A stretch of 64,000 bases of DNA from assembly GCF_005937885.2 (NCBI RefSeq), contig NZ_CP042176.1:6505501-6569500 (forward strand). Direction: 5' to 3'. The notes below the pieces were generated by a model. The model saw nothing but the letters and a program-made list of their open reading frames with translations. It did no database searches and was not told the DNA's origin. The position numbers were made by a program, and so were the translations under genes. The stretch comes from Bradyrhizobium sp. KBS0727. GTDB taxonomy: Bacteria; Pseudomonadota; Alphaproteobacteria; Rhizobiales; Xanthobacteraceae. This document shows, in pieces, positions 1-8,664 of this stretch. The stretch's first letter is position 1. Each line of letters begins with the position of its first letter.

Positions 1-1022
1 GCGCCGGCACGGTGTTCATCGAAGTCGACGGCAAGATCCAGAAGACCGGCATCCGCTTCCGCGACAATCAGCAGCTTCTCAACATCTGCCAGCGCATCGT
101 TAGCCAGGTCGGCCGGCGCGTCGACGAATCCTCGCCGATCTGCGACGCCCGCCTCGCCGACGGTTCCCGCGTCAACGCCATCGTGCCGCCGCTGGCGATC
201 GACGGCCCTGCGCTCACCATTCGAAAATTCAAGAAGGACAAGCTGACCCTCGATCAGCTGGTCAAGTTCGGCGCGATCTCGCCGGAAGGCGCGGAGATCC
301 TCCAGATCATCGGCCGCGTCCGCTGCAACGTGCTGATCTCAGGCGGTACCGGTTCCGGCAAAACCACGCTGCTGAACTGCCTGACCCAGTTCATCGAACA
401 CGACGAACGCGTGATCACCTGCGAAGACGCCGCCGAACTGCAGCTGCAGCAGCCCCATGTGGTGCGGCTGGAAACCCGGCCGCCCAACATCGAGGGCGAA
501 GGCCAGGTCACGATGCGCGAACTGGTCCGCAACTGCTTGCGTATGCGCCCTGAACGCATCATCGTCGGCGAAGTCCGCGGACCCGAGGCATTCGATCTGC
601 TGCAGGCCATGAACACCGGCCATGACGGCTCGATGGGCACGCTGCATGCCAACAATCCCCGCGAAGCGATGTCGCGCTGCGAATCGATGATCACGATGGG
701 CGGCTTCTCGCTGCCCTCGCGCACCATTCGCGAGATGATCTGCGCCTCGATCGACGTCATCGTGCAGGCCGCGCGCCTGCGCGACGGCTCGCGCCGCATC
801 ACCCACATCACCGAGGTGATGGGCATGGAAGGCGACACCATCATCACCCAGGATCTGTTCGTGTACGAGCTGATCGGCGAAGACGCCAACGGCAAGATCA
901 TCGGACGGCACCGCTCGACCGGCATTGGCCGGCCGCGCTTCTGGGAACGCGCGCGATATTACGGCGAGGAGAAGCGGCTCGCGGCCGCACTCGACGCCGC
1001 CGAAGTCGCCGAGCACAAGTAA
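1..1022 (+). CDS. cpaF: CpaF/TadA-type pilus assembly ATPase (5' end outside window)
   Basis: Secretion ATPase that powers assembly of Flp/tad pili at the inner membrane. The visible part, counted from a GTG codon at 12, has a Walker A GGTGSGKT at residues 111-118, the Walker B region RIIVGEVRG and the His-box region GHDGSMGTLHAN typical of GspE/VirB11-like ATPases. The frame stays open to the left edge and only about 336 residues are visible, against a usual length near 450-500, so the N-terminal part lies outside the window and the GTG is probably an internal valine. TadB follows 11 bases downstream on the same strand, as in tad operons. Confidence 0.93.
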   Translation, partial: AGTVFIEVDGKIQKTGIRFRDNQQLLNICQRIVSQVGRRVDESSPICDARLADGSRVNAIVPPLAIDGPALTIRKFKKDKLTLDQLVKFGAISPEGAEILQIIGRVRCNVLISGGTGSGKTTLLNCLTQFIEHDERVITCEDAAELQLQQPHVVRLETRPPNIEGEGQVTMRELVRNCLRMRPERIIVGEVRGPEAFDLLQAMNTGHDGSMGTLHANNPREAMSRCESMITMGGFSLPSRTIREMICASIDVIVQAARLRDGSRRITHITEVMGMEGDTIITQDLFVYELIGEDANGKIIGRHRSTGIGRPRFWERARYYGEEKRLAAALDAAEVAEHK

Positions 1023-1033
1023 CGGAGCGGGCA

Positions 1034-2011
1034 ATGAACATTCAAACGCTCGCACTGGCCTTTCTCGCCTTCACCGCCATCGGCGGCCTGGCATGGGTCT
1101 TTATCTATCCGTCGCTGTCGGGAGAGAAGAAGGCCGAGTCCCGCCGCGCCTCGATCGCGCGGACCGAACCCGCGGCGCGTCAGGTCGACAAGAGCCAGCG
1201 CTCGCGCCGCGAGCAGGTCGAGGGGTCGCTGAAGGAACTCGAAGCGCGCCGCCAGAAGGAAAAATCCGTCCCGTTGACCATGCGGCTGGCGCAGGCCGGC
1301 CTCGGGACCTGGACGCCGCAGAAGTTCTGGATGGCGTCCGGCGTCTGCGCCGCGGTCTTCTTCGTCGTTGCGTTCGCAGCCGGCGGCGGACTGCTGGGCG
1401 GCCTCGGCATGGCGTTCGCCGCGGGCTTCGGCCTGCCGCGCTGGATGCTGGGCTACCTCAAGACCCGCCGCGAGAAGGCGTTCCTGAAGGCGCTGCCGGA
1501 TGCCGTCGACGTCATCGTGCGCGGCATCAAGGCCGGTCTGCCGCTGTTCGACTCGATCAAGGTGGTCGCGGCCGACGCGCCGGAACCGCTGAAGAGCGAG
1601 TTCCTCGCCATCATCGAAACCCAGACCATCGGCATGCCATTGGGCGACGCCTGCGCGCGCCTGTTCGAGCGGATGCCGGTGCCGGAGGCGAACTTCTTCG
1701 GCATCGTGATCGCGATCCAGCAGAAGTCCGGCGGCAATCTGTCGGAAGCGCTCGGCAACCTCTCCAAGGTGCTGCGCGACCGCAAGAAGATGGCGGAAAA
1801 GATTCAGGCGATGTCGATGGAAGCCAAGGCCTCGGCGGGCATCATCGGCTCGTTGCCGCCGATCGTGATGCTGCTGGTCTGGATTTCGACGCCCGACTAC
1901 ATCTCGCTGCTTTGGACCACGCCAGTCGGCCAGTTCATGCTGGTGTGCTGCGTCGGCTGGATGACCTGCGGCGTGCTCGTAATGAAGAAAATGATCAACT
2001 TCGACTTCTGA
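1034..2011 (+). CDS. tadB: TadB, type II secretion F-domain pilus platform protein
   Basis: Inner-membrane platform protein of the tad pilus machine, expected to pair with TadC and be driven by CpaF. The 325-residue product has an N-terminal membrane segment (about 5-28), a basic cytoplasmic stretch (about 30-80), a hydrophobic pair near 100-135, a T2SSF domain (about 150-280) and two C-terminal membrane segments (about 282-318). It starts 11 bases after cpaF and ends 9 bases before tadC, so the three genes form one operon. Length and layout fit TadB. Confidence 0.92.
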   Translation: MNIQTLALAFLAFTAIGGLAWVFIYPSLSGEKKAESRRASIARTEPAARQVDKSQRSRREQVEGSLKELEARRQKEKSVPLTMRLAQAGLGTWTPQKFWMASGVCAAVFFVVAFAAGGGLLGGLGMAFAAGFGLPRWMLGYLKTRREKAFLKALPDAVDVIVRGIKAGLPLFDSIKVVAADAPEPLKSEFLAIIETQTIGMPLGDACARLFERMPVPEANFFGIVIAIQQKSGGNLSEALGNLSKVLRDRKKMAEKIQAMSMEAKASAGIIGSLPPIVMLLVWISTPDYISLLWTTPVGQFMLVCCVGWMTCGVLVMKKMINFDF

Positions 2012-2020
2012 CGGTGCAGT

Positions 2021-2995
2021 ATGATTCAGTTTATGATCGAAAAGCTTCATGACGCCCGGTTCATGACCATGCTGCTTGCAGCCATCGCCGCGAGCGCCAC
2101 CGCCTACACCCTGATCATGCCGCTGTTTGCCGGCGAAGGCCTCGCCAAGCGGATGAAGGCGGTCGCCAGCGAGCGCGAGCGGCTCCGCCAGCGCGAGCGC
2201 GAGCGGCTCAACAAGTCGGAAAAGGTGTCGCTGCGGCAGACCCCGAAGCAGCTCGTTTCCAAGGTGGTGGAAGACTTCAACCTCGGCAAGTGGCTGGCGC
2301 AGGAAGCCGCCCGCGACAAGCTGATCATGGCCGGCTATCGCGGCCAGGCGCCCTACATCACCTTCCTGTTCGCCCGCGCGGTGACGCCGATCGCGCTGTT
2401 TCTCGGCGCCGTGCTCTACGTGTTCGTGATCACGCACATGGAAAAGGCGATGTCGGTCAAGCTCGGCATCTGCGTCGCCGCCGCCTATGCCGGATTGCAG
2501 GCGCCGATGCTGTTCCTGAAAAACGCGATCAGCAAGCGCCAGCTCTCGATCAAGCGTGCCTTTCCCGACGCGCTCGACCTGCTGCTGATCTGCATCGAGT
2601 CCGGCATGTCGGTCGAAGTCGCGTTCCGCAAGGTCGCCACCGAAATCGTCTCGCAATCGGTGGCGCTGTCGGAAGAGTTCGCGCTGACCACGGCCGAACT
2701 GTCCTATCTGCAGGACCGCAAGGTGGCGTATGAAAATCTCGCCAAGCGCACCGGTCTCGAAGGCGTGAAATCGGTCTGTCTGTCCCTGATGCAGTCGGAA
2801 CGCTACGGTACGCCGCTCGGCCAGAGCCTGCGGGTGATGGCGCAGGAAAACCGCGACATGCGGATGAACGAGGCCGAGAAGAAGGCCGCGGCATTGCCGC
2901 CGAAACTCACGGTGCCGATGATCCTGTTCTTCCTGCCCTGCCTGTTCATCGTCATTCTCGGGCCGACCTACATCAAGATCTCGGCGATGCCGTAA
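2021..2995 (+). CDS. tadC: TadC, type II secretion F-domain pilus platform protein
   Basis: Second inner-membrane platform subunit of the tad pilus machine. The 324-residue product has an N-terminal membrane segment (about 15-37), a highly charged arginine-rich cytoplasmic linker (about 45-70), a hydrophobic pair (about 110-165), a T2SSF domain (about 178-300) and a C-terminal membrane segment. It follows tadB by 9 bases. A GC-rich hairpin lies just past its stop, suggesting the operon ends here; the next gene is on the opposite strand. Confidence 0.92.
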   Translation: MIQFMIEKLHDARFMTMLLAAIAASATAYTLIMPLFAGEGLAKRMKAVASERERLRQRERERLNKSEKVSLRQTPKQLVSKVVEDFNLGKWLAQEAARDKLIMAGYRGQAPYITFLFARAVTPIALFLGAVLYVFVITHMEKAMSVKLGICVAAAYAGLQAPMLFLKNAISKRQLSIKRAFPDALDLLLICIESGMSVEVAFRKVATEIVSQSVALSEEFALTTAELSYLQDRKVAYENLAKRTGLEGVKSVCLSLMQSERYGTPLGQSLRVMAQENRDMRMNEAEKKAAALPPKLTVPMILFFLPCLFIVILGPTYIKISAMP

Positions 2996-3002
2996 GACGG
3001 CC

Positions 3003-3022
3003 GGCGCGGCAGAGGCCGCGCC
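3003..3022 (+). terminator. Hairpin after tadC
   Basis: A perfect 8-bp stem (3003-3010 pairing with 3015-3022, sequence GGCGCGGC) with a 4-base loop lies 8 bases after the tadC stop. The following sequence is only weakly T-rich, so it is a possible terminator rather than a clear intrinsic one. Confidence 0.45.
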
Positions 3023-3120
3023 AAGGCTTTGTCTGTTCCAAGGCGCTGTGCTTCCACGGCCTGTGTTTCCAAGGCGCTGTTTTTCAACGGCCTTGTCTTG
3101 CAACGGCCGTGTCTTGCAAC
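3021..3120. repeat. Degenerate 16-bp tandem repeat between tadC and tadD
   Basis: About six imperfect units of 15-17 bases run head to tail, each beginning with a variant of CCAAGGC or AACGGCC followed by a TGT-containing stretch. Units start near 3021, 3038, 3054, 3069, 3086 and 3102. The last two (AACGGCCTTGTCTTGC and AACGGCCGTGTCTTGC) differ at one position. The array lies between convergent genes. A plus-strand frame crosses it but shows no family features. Confidence 0.7.
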
Positions 3121-3138
3121 GATCAGGGTTGAATTCTG

Positions 3139-3951
3139 TCAGTCGGGCCGGTTGAGGGCGGCAACCGGCACGGTCTTGCCGCCGCGCGGGTCCTTGCGGC
3201 TCAGCATCTCCCGCAGGTAAGTCACGTTCGCCGTCGCCTCGTCGGCCGGCAGATCGCCCTTGGCGATGGTCTCGGCTTCCGCGAAACGGCCCTGCAGGCC
3301 GACCACCAGAGCGAGGTTCTGGCGCACCCGGCCGTCGGCACGCGGATTGCCGTAGGCGCGCCGCAGCGTTTCCTCGGCTTGCGGCAATTCCCGCGTCAGC
3401 ATGTAGGAGAGGCCGAGATTGGACAGCACCGACGGTTCGTCCGGCACGATCTTCAGCGCGGAGTCGTAATAGCGACGGGCTTCATCGTGCTTGCCCATCT
3501 TGTCGAGCGTCGTGCCCTGCACCGAGAGAATGCGCCAGTCGGGATTGGCGGGCGAATGGGCGCGGCTCAGCACATCGAAGGCGGCCTGCGAATTGCCGTT
3601 GTCGGCCAGCGCGCGGCCGTAGCCGGCGAGCAGCGCCTTGTTGCCGGGATTGGCGATGGTGGCCTGTTCGAGCACGGCGGCGGCCTGCGCGCGCTGCCCG
3701 GTGGCGCGAAGCGCCTGGCCGTAGGCCAGCGCCGCTTCGGCATCCTTGGGATTGGCACGATAGCGCTCGCCGTAGACGTCAACCGCTTGCCGCGGATCAT
3801 CGGGGACGGCGGCTGTCTTCGGCGACGTAATCGCGCCCGTCACATCGGACATGGTCTGGCAGCCGCCAAGGCTTGCGGCCAGAGCCGCGCTCACGGCCGC
3901 GGATGCGAGAAGCCGGGCAAGATACCCGGCATGGCTGGACTGTCGACGCAT
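3139..3951 (-). CDS. tadD: TadD-like tetratricopeptide-repeat lipoprotein
   Basis: Probable outer-membrane-associated lipoprotein of the tad pilus system, acting as a TPR scaffold for pilus or secretin assembly. The 270-residue product has a lipoprotein signal peptide ending in the lipobox LGGC (Cys31), then several TPR-like helical repeats from about residue 55 to 240 with motifs such as ALAYGQALRATGQ and SVLSNLGLSYM. It is convergent with cpaF-tadB-tadC, so it is transcribed separately. The TadD name rests on the TPR lipoprotein layout and position; a generic TPR lipoprotein is the alternative. Confidence 0.8.
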   Translation of the reverse strand: MRRQSSHAGYLARLLASAAVSAALAASLGGCQTMSDVTGAITSPKTAAVPDDPRQAVDVYGERYRANPKDAEAALAYGQALRATGQRAQAAAVLEQATIANPGNKALLAGYGRALADNGNSQAAFDVLSRAHSPANPDWRILSVQGTTLDKMGKHDEARRYYDSALKIVPDEPSVLSNLGLSYMLTRELPQAEETLRRAYGNPRADGRVRQNLALVVGLQGRFAEAETIAKGDLPADEATANVTYLREMLSRKDPRGGKTVPVAALNRPD

Positions 3952-4041
3952 GGTACTTCAACTCGCGGGGTATCGGGCGAACGGAGCCGAACGCGACAGC
4001 AATAGACTGTTAACCCTAACGGCTGGTTAATTGGCCGTGCT

Positions 4042-5469
4042 ATGCAAACCGCGGCACGCCCGCCCGCCCCGCTTTACGAGACCAGCATGCATTCCCTGTT
4101 CGAGACCGCGCCGACCGCCCCCGCCATTCCGATTACGTTCGCCACCAAGACGACATGGCCCGCCATCGCCAAGGGCCTTCCCGAACCGTCCCGGCAATTT
4201 GCCGCAGCCAACGACTTCACCGCCAAACCCGGCAAGTGCCTGATCCTGCCCGCGCCCGACGGGCAGATCGCGCAGGTCGTCTTCGGCCTGGAGGACGAAG
4301 GCAGCAACTCCCGCGACCTGTTCCGGCCCGGCGCGCTGCCGGGCCTGCTGCCTTCAGGCGTCTATCGCTTTGCCAACGCGCCGCACGACGTGCGCCTTGC
4401 GACACTTGCGTTCGCGCTCGGCAGCTATCGCTTCGGTCGCTATCGCAAAGCCGAAAAGCCCGGTGTCCGGCTGGTCCCGCCCGACGGCGTCGACGTCGCC
4501 GATATCGTGCGGATGGCGGAAGCCGCATCGCTGGCGCGCGACCTCATCAACACGCCGTCGAACGACATGGGCCCGGAGCAACTGGCGCAGGCGGCCGAGG
4601 TACTGGCAAAGCGCTTCGGCGCCAGCTTCGCTTGCATCGTCGGCGACCAGCTGCTCGCACAGAACTTTCCGCTGATCCACGCCGTCGGCATGGCCTCGAC
4701 CCGTGCGCCGCGGCTGATCGATATGCGTTGGGGCGATCCCGCCCACCCCAGGGTGACCCTGGTCGGCAAGGGCGTCTGCTTCGACACCGGCGGCCTCGAC
4801 CTGAAACCGTCGAGCGGCATGCTGATTATGAAAAAGGACATGGGCGGCGCCGCCAATGTGCTGGCGCTGGCGCAGATGGTGATGGACGCCAAACTGAAAG
4901 TCCGGCTGCGGGTGCTGATCCCCGCGGTCGAGAACGCGGTCGCCGGCAACGCCTTCCGTCCGCTCGACATCTTCAGCTCGCGCAAGGGCCCGACGGTGGA
5001 GATCGGCAACACCGACGCCGAAGGACGGCTGGTATTGGCCGATGCGCTGGCGCTGGCGGACGAGGAGAAGCCGGACCTGCTGGTCGATCTGGGCACCCTG
5101 ACCGGTGCGGCGCGGGTGGCGCTGGGGCCTGATTTACCGCCCTTTTACACCAATGATGAGACGCTGGCGGGCGACGTCGCGGTCCATGCGAAAAGGGAGA
5201 ACGATCCGTTGTGGCGATTGCCGCTGTGGCCGGCCTACGATTCATGGCTGGATTCGAAGGTCGCCGACATCAACAACGCACCGTCGGGCGGATTTGCCGG
5301 CTCGATCACCTGCGCGCTGTTCCTGCAGCGCTTCGTGACCGACGCGAAAAGCTGGTTGCATGTCGATATTTACGGCTGGACGCCTTCCGCCAAACCCGCG
5401 CGCCCCGAGGGCGGCGAATGCCAGGCGGCGCGTGCAATCTACAAACTGTTGAGCCAACGCTATGGATGA
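4042..5469 (+). CDS. Leucyl aminopeptidase family protein (M17)
   Basis: Cytosolic dizinc aminopeptidase releasing N-terminal residues from peptides. The 475-residue product has the M17 metal-binding pieces: KGVCFDTGG (Lys243, Asp248), KKDMGG (Asp266) and the signature NTDAEGRL (333-340) with the conserved Arg339. The N-terminal domain is more diverged, as in the PepB-like alphaproteobacterial branch. Start 4042 gives full length; an ATG at 4087 is an alternative, and neither has a strong ribosome site. Its end overlaps the NlpC/P60 gene by 8 bases, so the two are probably translated together and may both act on peptides from cell-wall turnover (inference). Confidence 0.9.
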   Translation: MQTAARPPAPLYETSMHSLFETAPTAPAIPITFATKTTWPAIAKGLPEPSRQFAAANDFTAKPGKCLILPAPDGQIAQVVFGLEDEGSNSRDLFRPGALPGLLPSGVYRFANAPHDVRLATLAFALGSYRFGRYRKAEKPGVRLVPPDGVDVADIVRMAEAASLARDLINTPSNDMGPEQLAQAAEVLAKRFGASFACIVGDQLLAQNFPLIHAVGMASTRAPRLIDMRWGDPAHPRVTLVGKGVCFDTGGLDLKPSSGMLIMKKDMGGAANVLALAQMVMDAKLKVRLRVLIPAVENAVAGNAFRPLDIFSSRKGPTVEIGNTDAEGRLVLADALALADEEKPDLLVDLGTLTGAARVALGPDLPPFYTNDETLAGDVAVHAKRENDPLWRLPLWPAYDSWLDSKVADINNAPSGGFAGSITCALFLQRFVTDAKSWLHVDIYGWTPSAKPARPEGGECQAARAIYKLLSQRYG

Positions 5470-6304
5470 CCCGCGCCTGACGCCGGCGCGACCCGAGGTC
5501 GCCGCCAAATATCTCGAAGGCAAGGTCAAGGCCGCGCGCTTTGTCGAAGGTGAGGTGTTCGAAGTCGCCGAGGCGATTGCGCCGCTGCGCTCAGGCCCCT
5601 TCGCCGACGCCGAGCTGGCGACGCAGGCGCTGAAGGGCGAACGCGTCACGGTTTACGACCGCAACGGCGAAGGTTTTGCCTGGGGTCAACTCAACAGCGA
5701 CGGTTATGTCGGCTGGATGGCCGATGCCGCGCTGGCAAAGATCGCCGCCTCGCCAACGCACAAGGTGACGGCGTTGCGCACCTTCGCGTTTCCGGGTCCC
5801 TCGATCAAATTGCCGCCGGTCGAGACGCTGTCGTTGGGCGCGAGAGTGACCGTGAGCCGCGACGACGGCGCCTTCGCCGTCACCCCCGACGGCTGGTATC
5901 TGCCGCGGCGGCATCTCGGTCCGCTCGACGCGCTCGAAGACGATTTCGTCGCGGTCGCCGAACGATTTGTCGGCACGCCCTATCTGTGGGGCGGCAAGAC
6001 CAGCCTCGGCATCGATTGCTCCGGCCTGGTCCAGGTGTCACTCAACGCCGCCGGCACCGGCTGCCCGCGCGACAGCGACATGCAGCGGGACGGCCTCGGC
6101 CGGACGTTGAACGCGGCCGAAATGCACAAACTGCAACGCGGCGACCTGATCTTCTGGAAGGGACATGTCGCGATCGTCAGGGATAGCGAGACCATCGTGC
6201 ACGCCAATGCGCATCACATGGCAACGGTGATCGAGAACACGCGCGAAGCCATCGCGCGCATCAAGGCCGCCGGCAGCGAGGTCACGGCGATCAAGCGGCT
6301 CTAG
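5462..6304 (+). CDS. NlpC/P60 family cell-wall peptidase with SH3-like N-terminal region
   Basis: Predicted cysteine peptidase of family C40 that cuts peptide stems of peptidoglycan or free muropeptides. The 280-residue product has SH3-like beta-rich segments (about 25-150) and a C-terminal NlpC/P60 domain: YLWGGKTSLGIDCSGLVQ with catalytic Cys186, GDLIFWKGHVAIV with His235, and a third polar position near His247. No signal peptide is evident, suggesting a cytoplasmic role such as murein peptide recycling together with the overlapping aminopeptidase. Its stop overlaps by 4 bases the stop of the convergent yejF gene. Confidence 0.9.
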   Translation: MDDPRLTPARPEVAAKYLEGKVKAARFVEGEVFEVAEAIAPLRSGPFADAELATQALKGERVTVYDRNGEGFAWGQLNSDGYVGWMADAALAKIAASPTHKVTALRTFAFPGPSIKLPPVETLSLGARVTVSRDDGAFAVTPDGWYLPRRHLGPLDALEDDFVAVAERFVGTPYLWGGKTSLGIDCSGLVQVSLNAAGTGCPRDSDMQRDGLGRTLNAAEMHKLQRGDLIFWKGHVAIVRDSETIVHANAHHMATVIENTREAIARIKAAGSEVTAIKRL

Positions 6305-7926
6305 ACCCCGGCCGCCCCACTCGGAACGGCTTCGATCCGGAACGCCGCGGCAAACAGCGCGCGGGTGTAGTCGCTCTTCGGATTCTTGAACAGTTCCGCC
6401 GCCCGGCCTTCCTCGACCACCTTGCCGAGGCGCATCACGATCAGATGGCTGGCCAGAGATGCCACCACGCGCAAATCGTGCGAGATGAACATGTAGGTCA
6501 GGTCGCGCTTGCGCTGCAGTTCGCGCAACAGATCGACCATCTGGGCCTGAAGCAGCATGTCGAGCGCGCTGGTCGGCTCGTCCAGCACGACGAAGTTCGG
6601 CTCCAGCACCACCGCACGCGCGATCGAAATGCGCTGGCGCTGGCCGCCGGAAAATTCATGCGGATAGCGGAAGCGCCATTCCGGGTTGAGCCCGACATCC
6701 TCCAGCGCCTTGATGACGCGCGTCTCGCGCTCCTCGTACGACAGCGAGGGCTGATGCACGCTCAAGCCCTCGGCGACGATATCGCCGACCGACATCCGCG
6801 GGCTCAACGCGCCGAACGGATCCTGAAACACGATCTGCATGTCGCGCCGATACGGCAGCATCGCCTTGAAGCGCAGCCCCTGAATGTTGTTGCCGAGAAA
6901 CACGATCGGCCCGTCGGAGGAAATCAGGCGCAGCAACGCAAGTCCCAACGTGGTCTTGCCCGAACCGGATTCGCCGACGACGCCGAGCGTCTCGCCCTTG
7001 CGTACCGCGAGACTCACACCGTCGACCGCCTTGATGTGCCCGACGGTCGAGCGCAGCAGGCCCCGCTTGATCGGAAACCAGACCTTCAAATTTTCGGCCG
7101 ACATCACGACCGGCGATTCCGGCCTCGGCGGCGCCGGATCGGGCTTTGGCTCGGCAGCCAGCAGCGCGCGGGTATAGGCATGTTTCGGCGCAGTAAAGAC
7201 CTGCTCGACCGGCCCCTGCTCGACGATCTTGCCCGAATTCATGACGCAGACGACGTCGGCGATGCGGCGCACGATGCCGAGATCATGGGTGATAAACAGC
7301 AGACTCATGCCGAGCCGCGCGCGAATTTCGGCGAGCAGCGCCAGGATCTGCGCCTGCACGGTGACGTCGAGCGCGGTGGTCGGCTCGTCCGCAATCAGCA
7401 GGTCCGGTTCGTTGGCGAGCGCCATCGCGATCATCACGCGCTGGCGCTGACCGCCCGACAACTGATGCGGATAGCTCTTCAGCCGGGTCTCGGGATCGGG
7501 AATGCCGACCTGATTCAATAGTTCAAGCGTTCGCGCCCGCGCCATCGCGCCGCGGATACCGTTGTGAAGAAACAGGATCTCGCCGATCTGCGCCTCGATG
7601 GTGTGAAGCGGATTGAGCGAGGTCATCGGCTCCTGGAAAATGATCGAGATGTCGTTGCCGCGGATCTCGCGCATCTCGTTCTCGGACGCCGTCAAGAGAT
7701 CGCGGCCCCGGAAACGGATGCTGCCCGAGGGGTGCGAGGCGCTCGGATAGGGCAGCAGTTTCAGGATCGACAGCGCGCTGACGGATTTTCCCGAGCCGGA
7801 TTCGCCGACCAGCGCCACGCACTCGCCGCGCTTGATGGAAAACGAGACCTGGTCGACCGCAAGCGTATTGCCGAACGCCACCGAGAGGTCTCGAACGTCG
7901 AGCAAGGGCTGGTTGATGGCGTCCAT
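6301..7926 (-). CDS. yejF: YejF-type double ATP-binding protein of peptide ABC importer
   Basis: Energises the Yej-type oligopeptide importer. The 541-residue product carries two complete ABC cassettes: Walker A GESGSGKS at 41-48 with signature LSGGQ at 156-160, and Walker A GESGSGKT at 318-325 with signature FSGGQ at 405-409; Walker B motifs LLIADEP and FVVLDEP follow. Fused double ATPases are typical of YejF. Its ATG directly abuts the stop codon of the PIN-domain gene upstream, so its translation is probably coupled to the toxin gene rather than to yejE as would be usual. Confidence 0.93.
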   Translation of the reverse strand: MDAINQPLLDVRDLSVAFGNTLAVDQVSFSIKRGECVALVGESGSGKSVSALSILKLLPYPSASHPSGSIRFRGRDLLTASENEMREIRGNDISIIFQEPMTSLNPLHTIEAQIGEILFLHNGIRGAMARARTLELLNQVGIPDPETRLKSYPHQLSGGQRQRVMIAMALANEPDLLIADEPTTALDVTVQAQILALLAEIRARLGMSLLFITHDLGIVRRIADVVCVMNSGKIVEQGPVEQVFTAPKHAYTRALLAAEPKPDPAPPRPESPVVMSAENLKVWFPIKRGLLRSTVGHIKAVDGVSLAVRKGETLGVVGESGSGKTTLGLALLRLISSDGPIVFLGNNIQGLRFKAMLPYRRDMQIVFQDPFGALSPRMSVGDIVAEGLSVHQPSLSYEERETRVIKALEDVGLNPEWRFRYPHEFSGGQRQRISIARAVVLEPNFVVLDEPTSALDMLLQAQMVDLLRELQRKRDLTYMFISHDLRVVASLASHLIVMRLGKVVEEGRAAELFKNPKSDYTRALFAAAFRIEAVPSGAAGV

Positions 7927-8415
7927 TTACGAAAGATCCTGAACCAGCTTGAGCAGCGTACCGTCCTCGTGTCCGACGCGAACCATTCCGACAGGAAGTT
8001 TCAGATCCCGATCGGAAGACACGAATGTGTTGCACCCCGCCTGTATCGCGGTAACGACGTGAATCGCATCTGGCAGCTTTGGCATCGATCCCCGCGCTTC
8101 GAAAGACGGCCGCACGAGATTTCTTCTGTAGTCGGCTGTCTCAATCAATATGCCGCGCGTCACGGGAAGCAAATCGAAAAGGCCACTGTGCAAAATCAAC
8201 GTCAGGTAGCTCCGACGCTGAATGACATTCGCCTTTGGTAGCACTTCTGCCAAAGTAAATTCACTGGTGTAGGCCGGCTCCGCCTGACGCCTCAGGGCCT
8301 CGAAAAGCGAATGGAGTTGGGAGGAACTCTCGCTGGCGCCCTCTATTGCGTAAATGAAAGCGTTCGAATCCAGATAGATTCTGCGACCGGGCAGCTGGTC
8401 AGTCATCCCATTCAT
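7927..8415 (-). CDS. PIN-domain ribonuclease, VapC-like toxin
   Basis: Predicted toxin RNase of a type II toxin-antitoxin pair. The 162-residue product has the PIN acidic set: Asp16 in YLDSN, Glu57 in TLAEVL, Asp116 in LPDAIH and Asp135 in SSDRD, consistent with an active metal-dependent nuclease. Its start (8415, or an internal ATG at 8406) overlaps the end of the small upstream gene by 17 bases, the usual antitoxin-toxin order. It lies inside the yej operon, between yejE and yejF, and its stop abuts the yejF start. It is slightly longer than many VapC proteins (about 130-140). Confidence 0.85.
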   Translation of the reverse strand: MNGMTDQLPGRRIYLDSNAFIYAIEGASESSSQLHSLFEALRRQAEPAYTSEFTLAEVLPKANVIQRRSYLTLILHSGLFDLLPVTRGILIETADYRRNLVRPSFEARGSMPKLPDAIHVVTAIQAGCNTFVSSDRDLKLPVGMVRVGHEDGTLLKLVQDLS

Positions 8416-8629
8416 CTCGATCGCGACGCAGATCGTCGTCGATCTCCCGGGCAGTCCGGAAAGGCGGCGCCCGTAACGCCCATATCTCTTCGGCGCTCAT
8501 CACCTGTCTTGGCGGCTTCGCCTCTTCTTCGACGATCGTGACCGTAACGGTCGCCGTCGGATCCACGCCAGCCCGTAAATCTTCCGGTAGCTTCGATGCG
8601 GGATAATGTTCCCTGACGATCCTGTTCAT
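8399..8629 (-). CDS. Small acidic protein, putative antitoxin of the PIN-domain module
   Basis: A 76-residue protein with a beta-prone N-terminal half (TATVTVTIVEEE) and a charged C-terminal tail rich in Asp and Arg (EIDDDLRRDRDEWDD), the part that in many antitoxins wraps the toxin. No clear DNA-binding fold could be identified. The ATG at 8629 is preceded by GAGGTGAGGT, a strong ribosome site. It overlaps the PIN gene by 17 bases. The antitoxin role is inferred from size, order and overlap. Confidence 0.75.
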   Translation of the reverse strand: MNRIVREHYPASKLPEDLRAGVDPTATVTVTIVEEEAKPPRQVMSAEEIWALRAPPFRTAREIDDDLRRDRDEWDD

Positions 8630-8664
8630 ACCTCACCTCTCGGCAACCAAGATATACCACGATT

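Noticed and set aside
959..3103. 714-codon minus-strand frame across tadB and tadC
   Set aside because: Low-complexity shadow of the two tad genes, with no recognisable domain or ribosome site.
3029..3220. 63-codon plus-strand frame over the tandem repeat
   Set aside because: Composed of the degenerate repeat and the antisense end of tadD.
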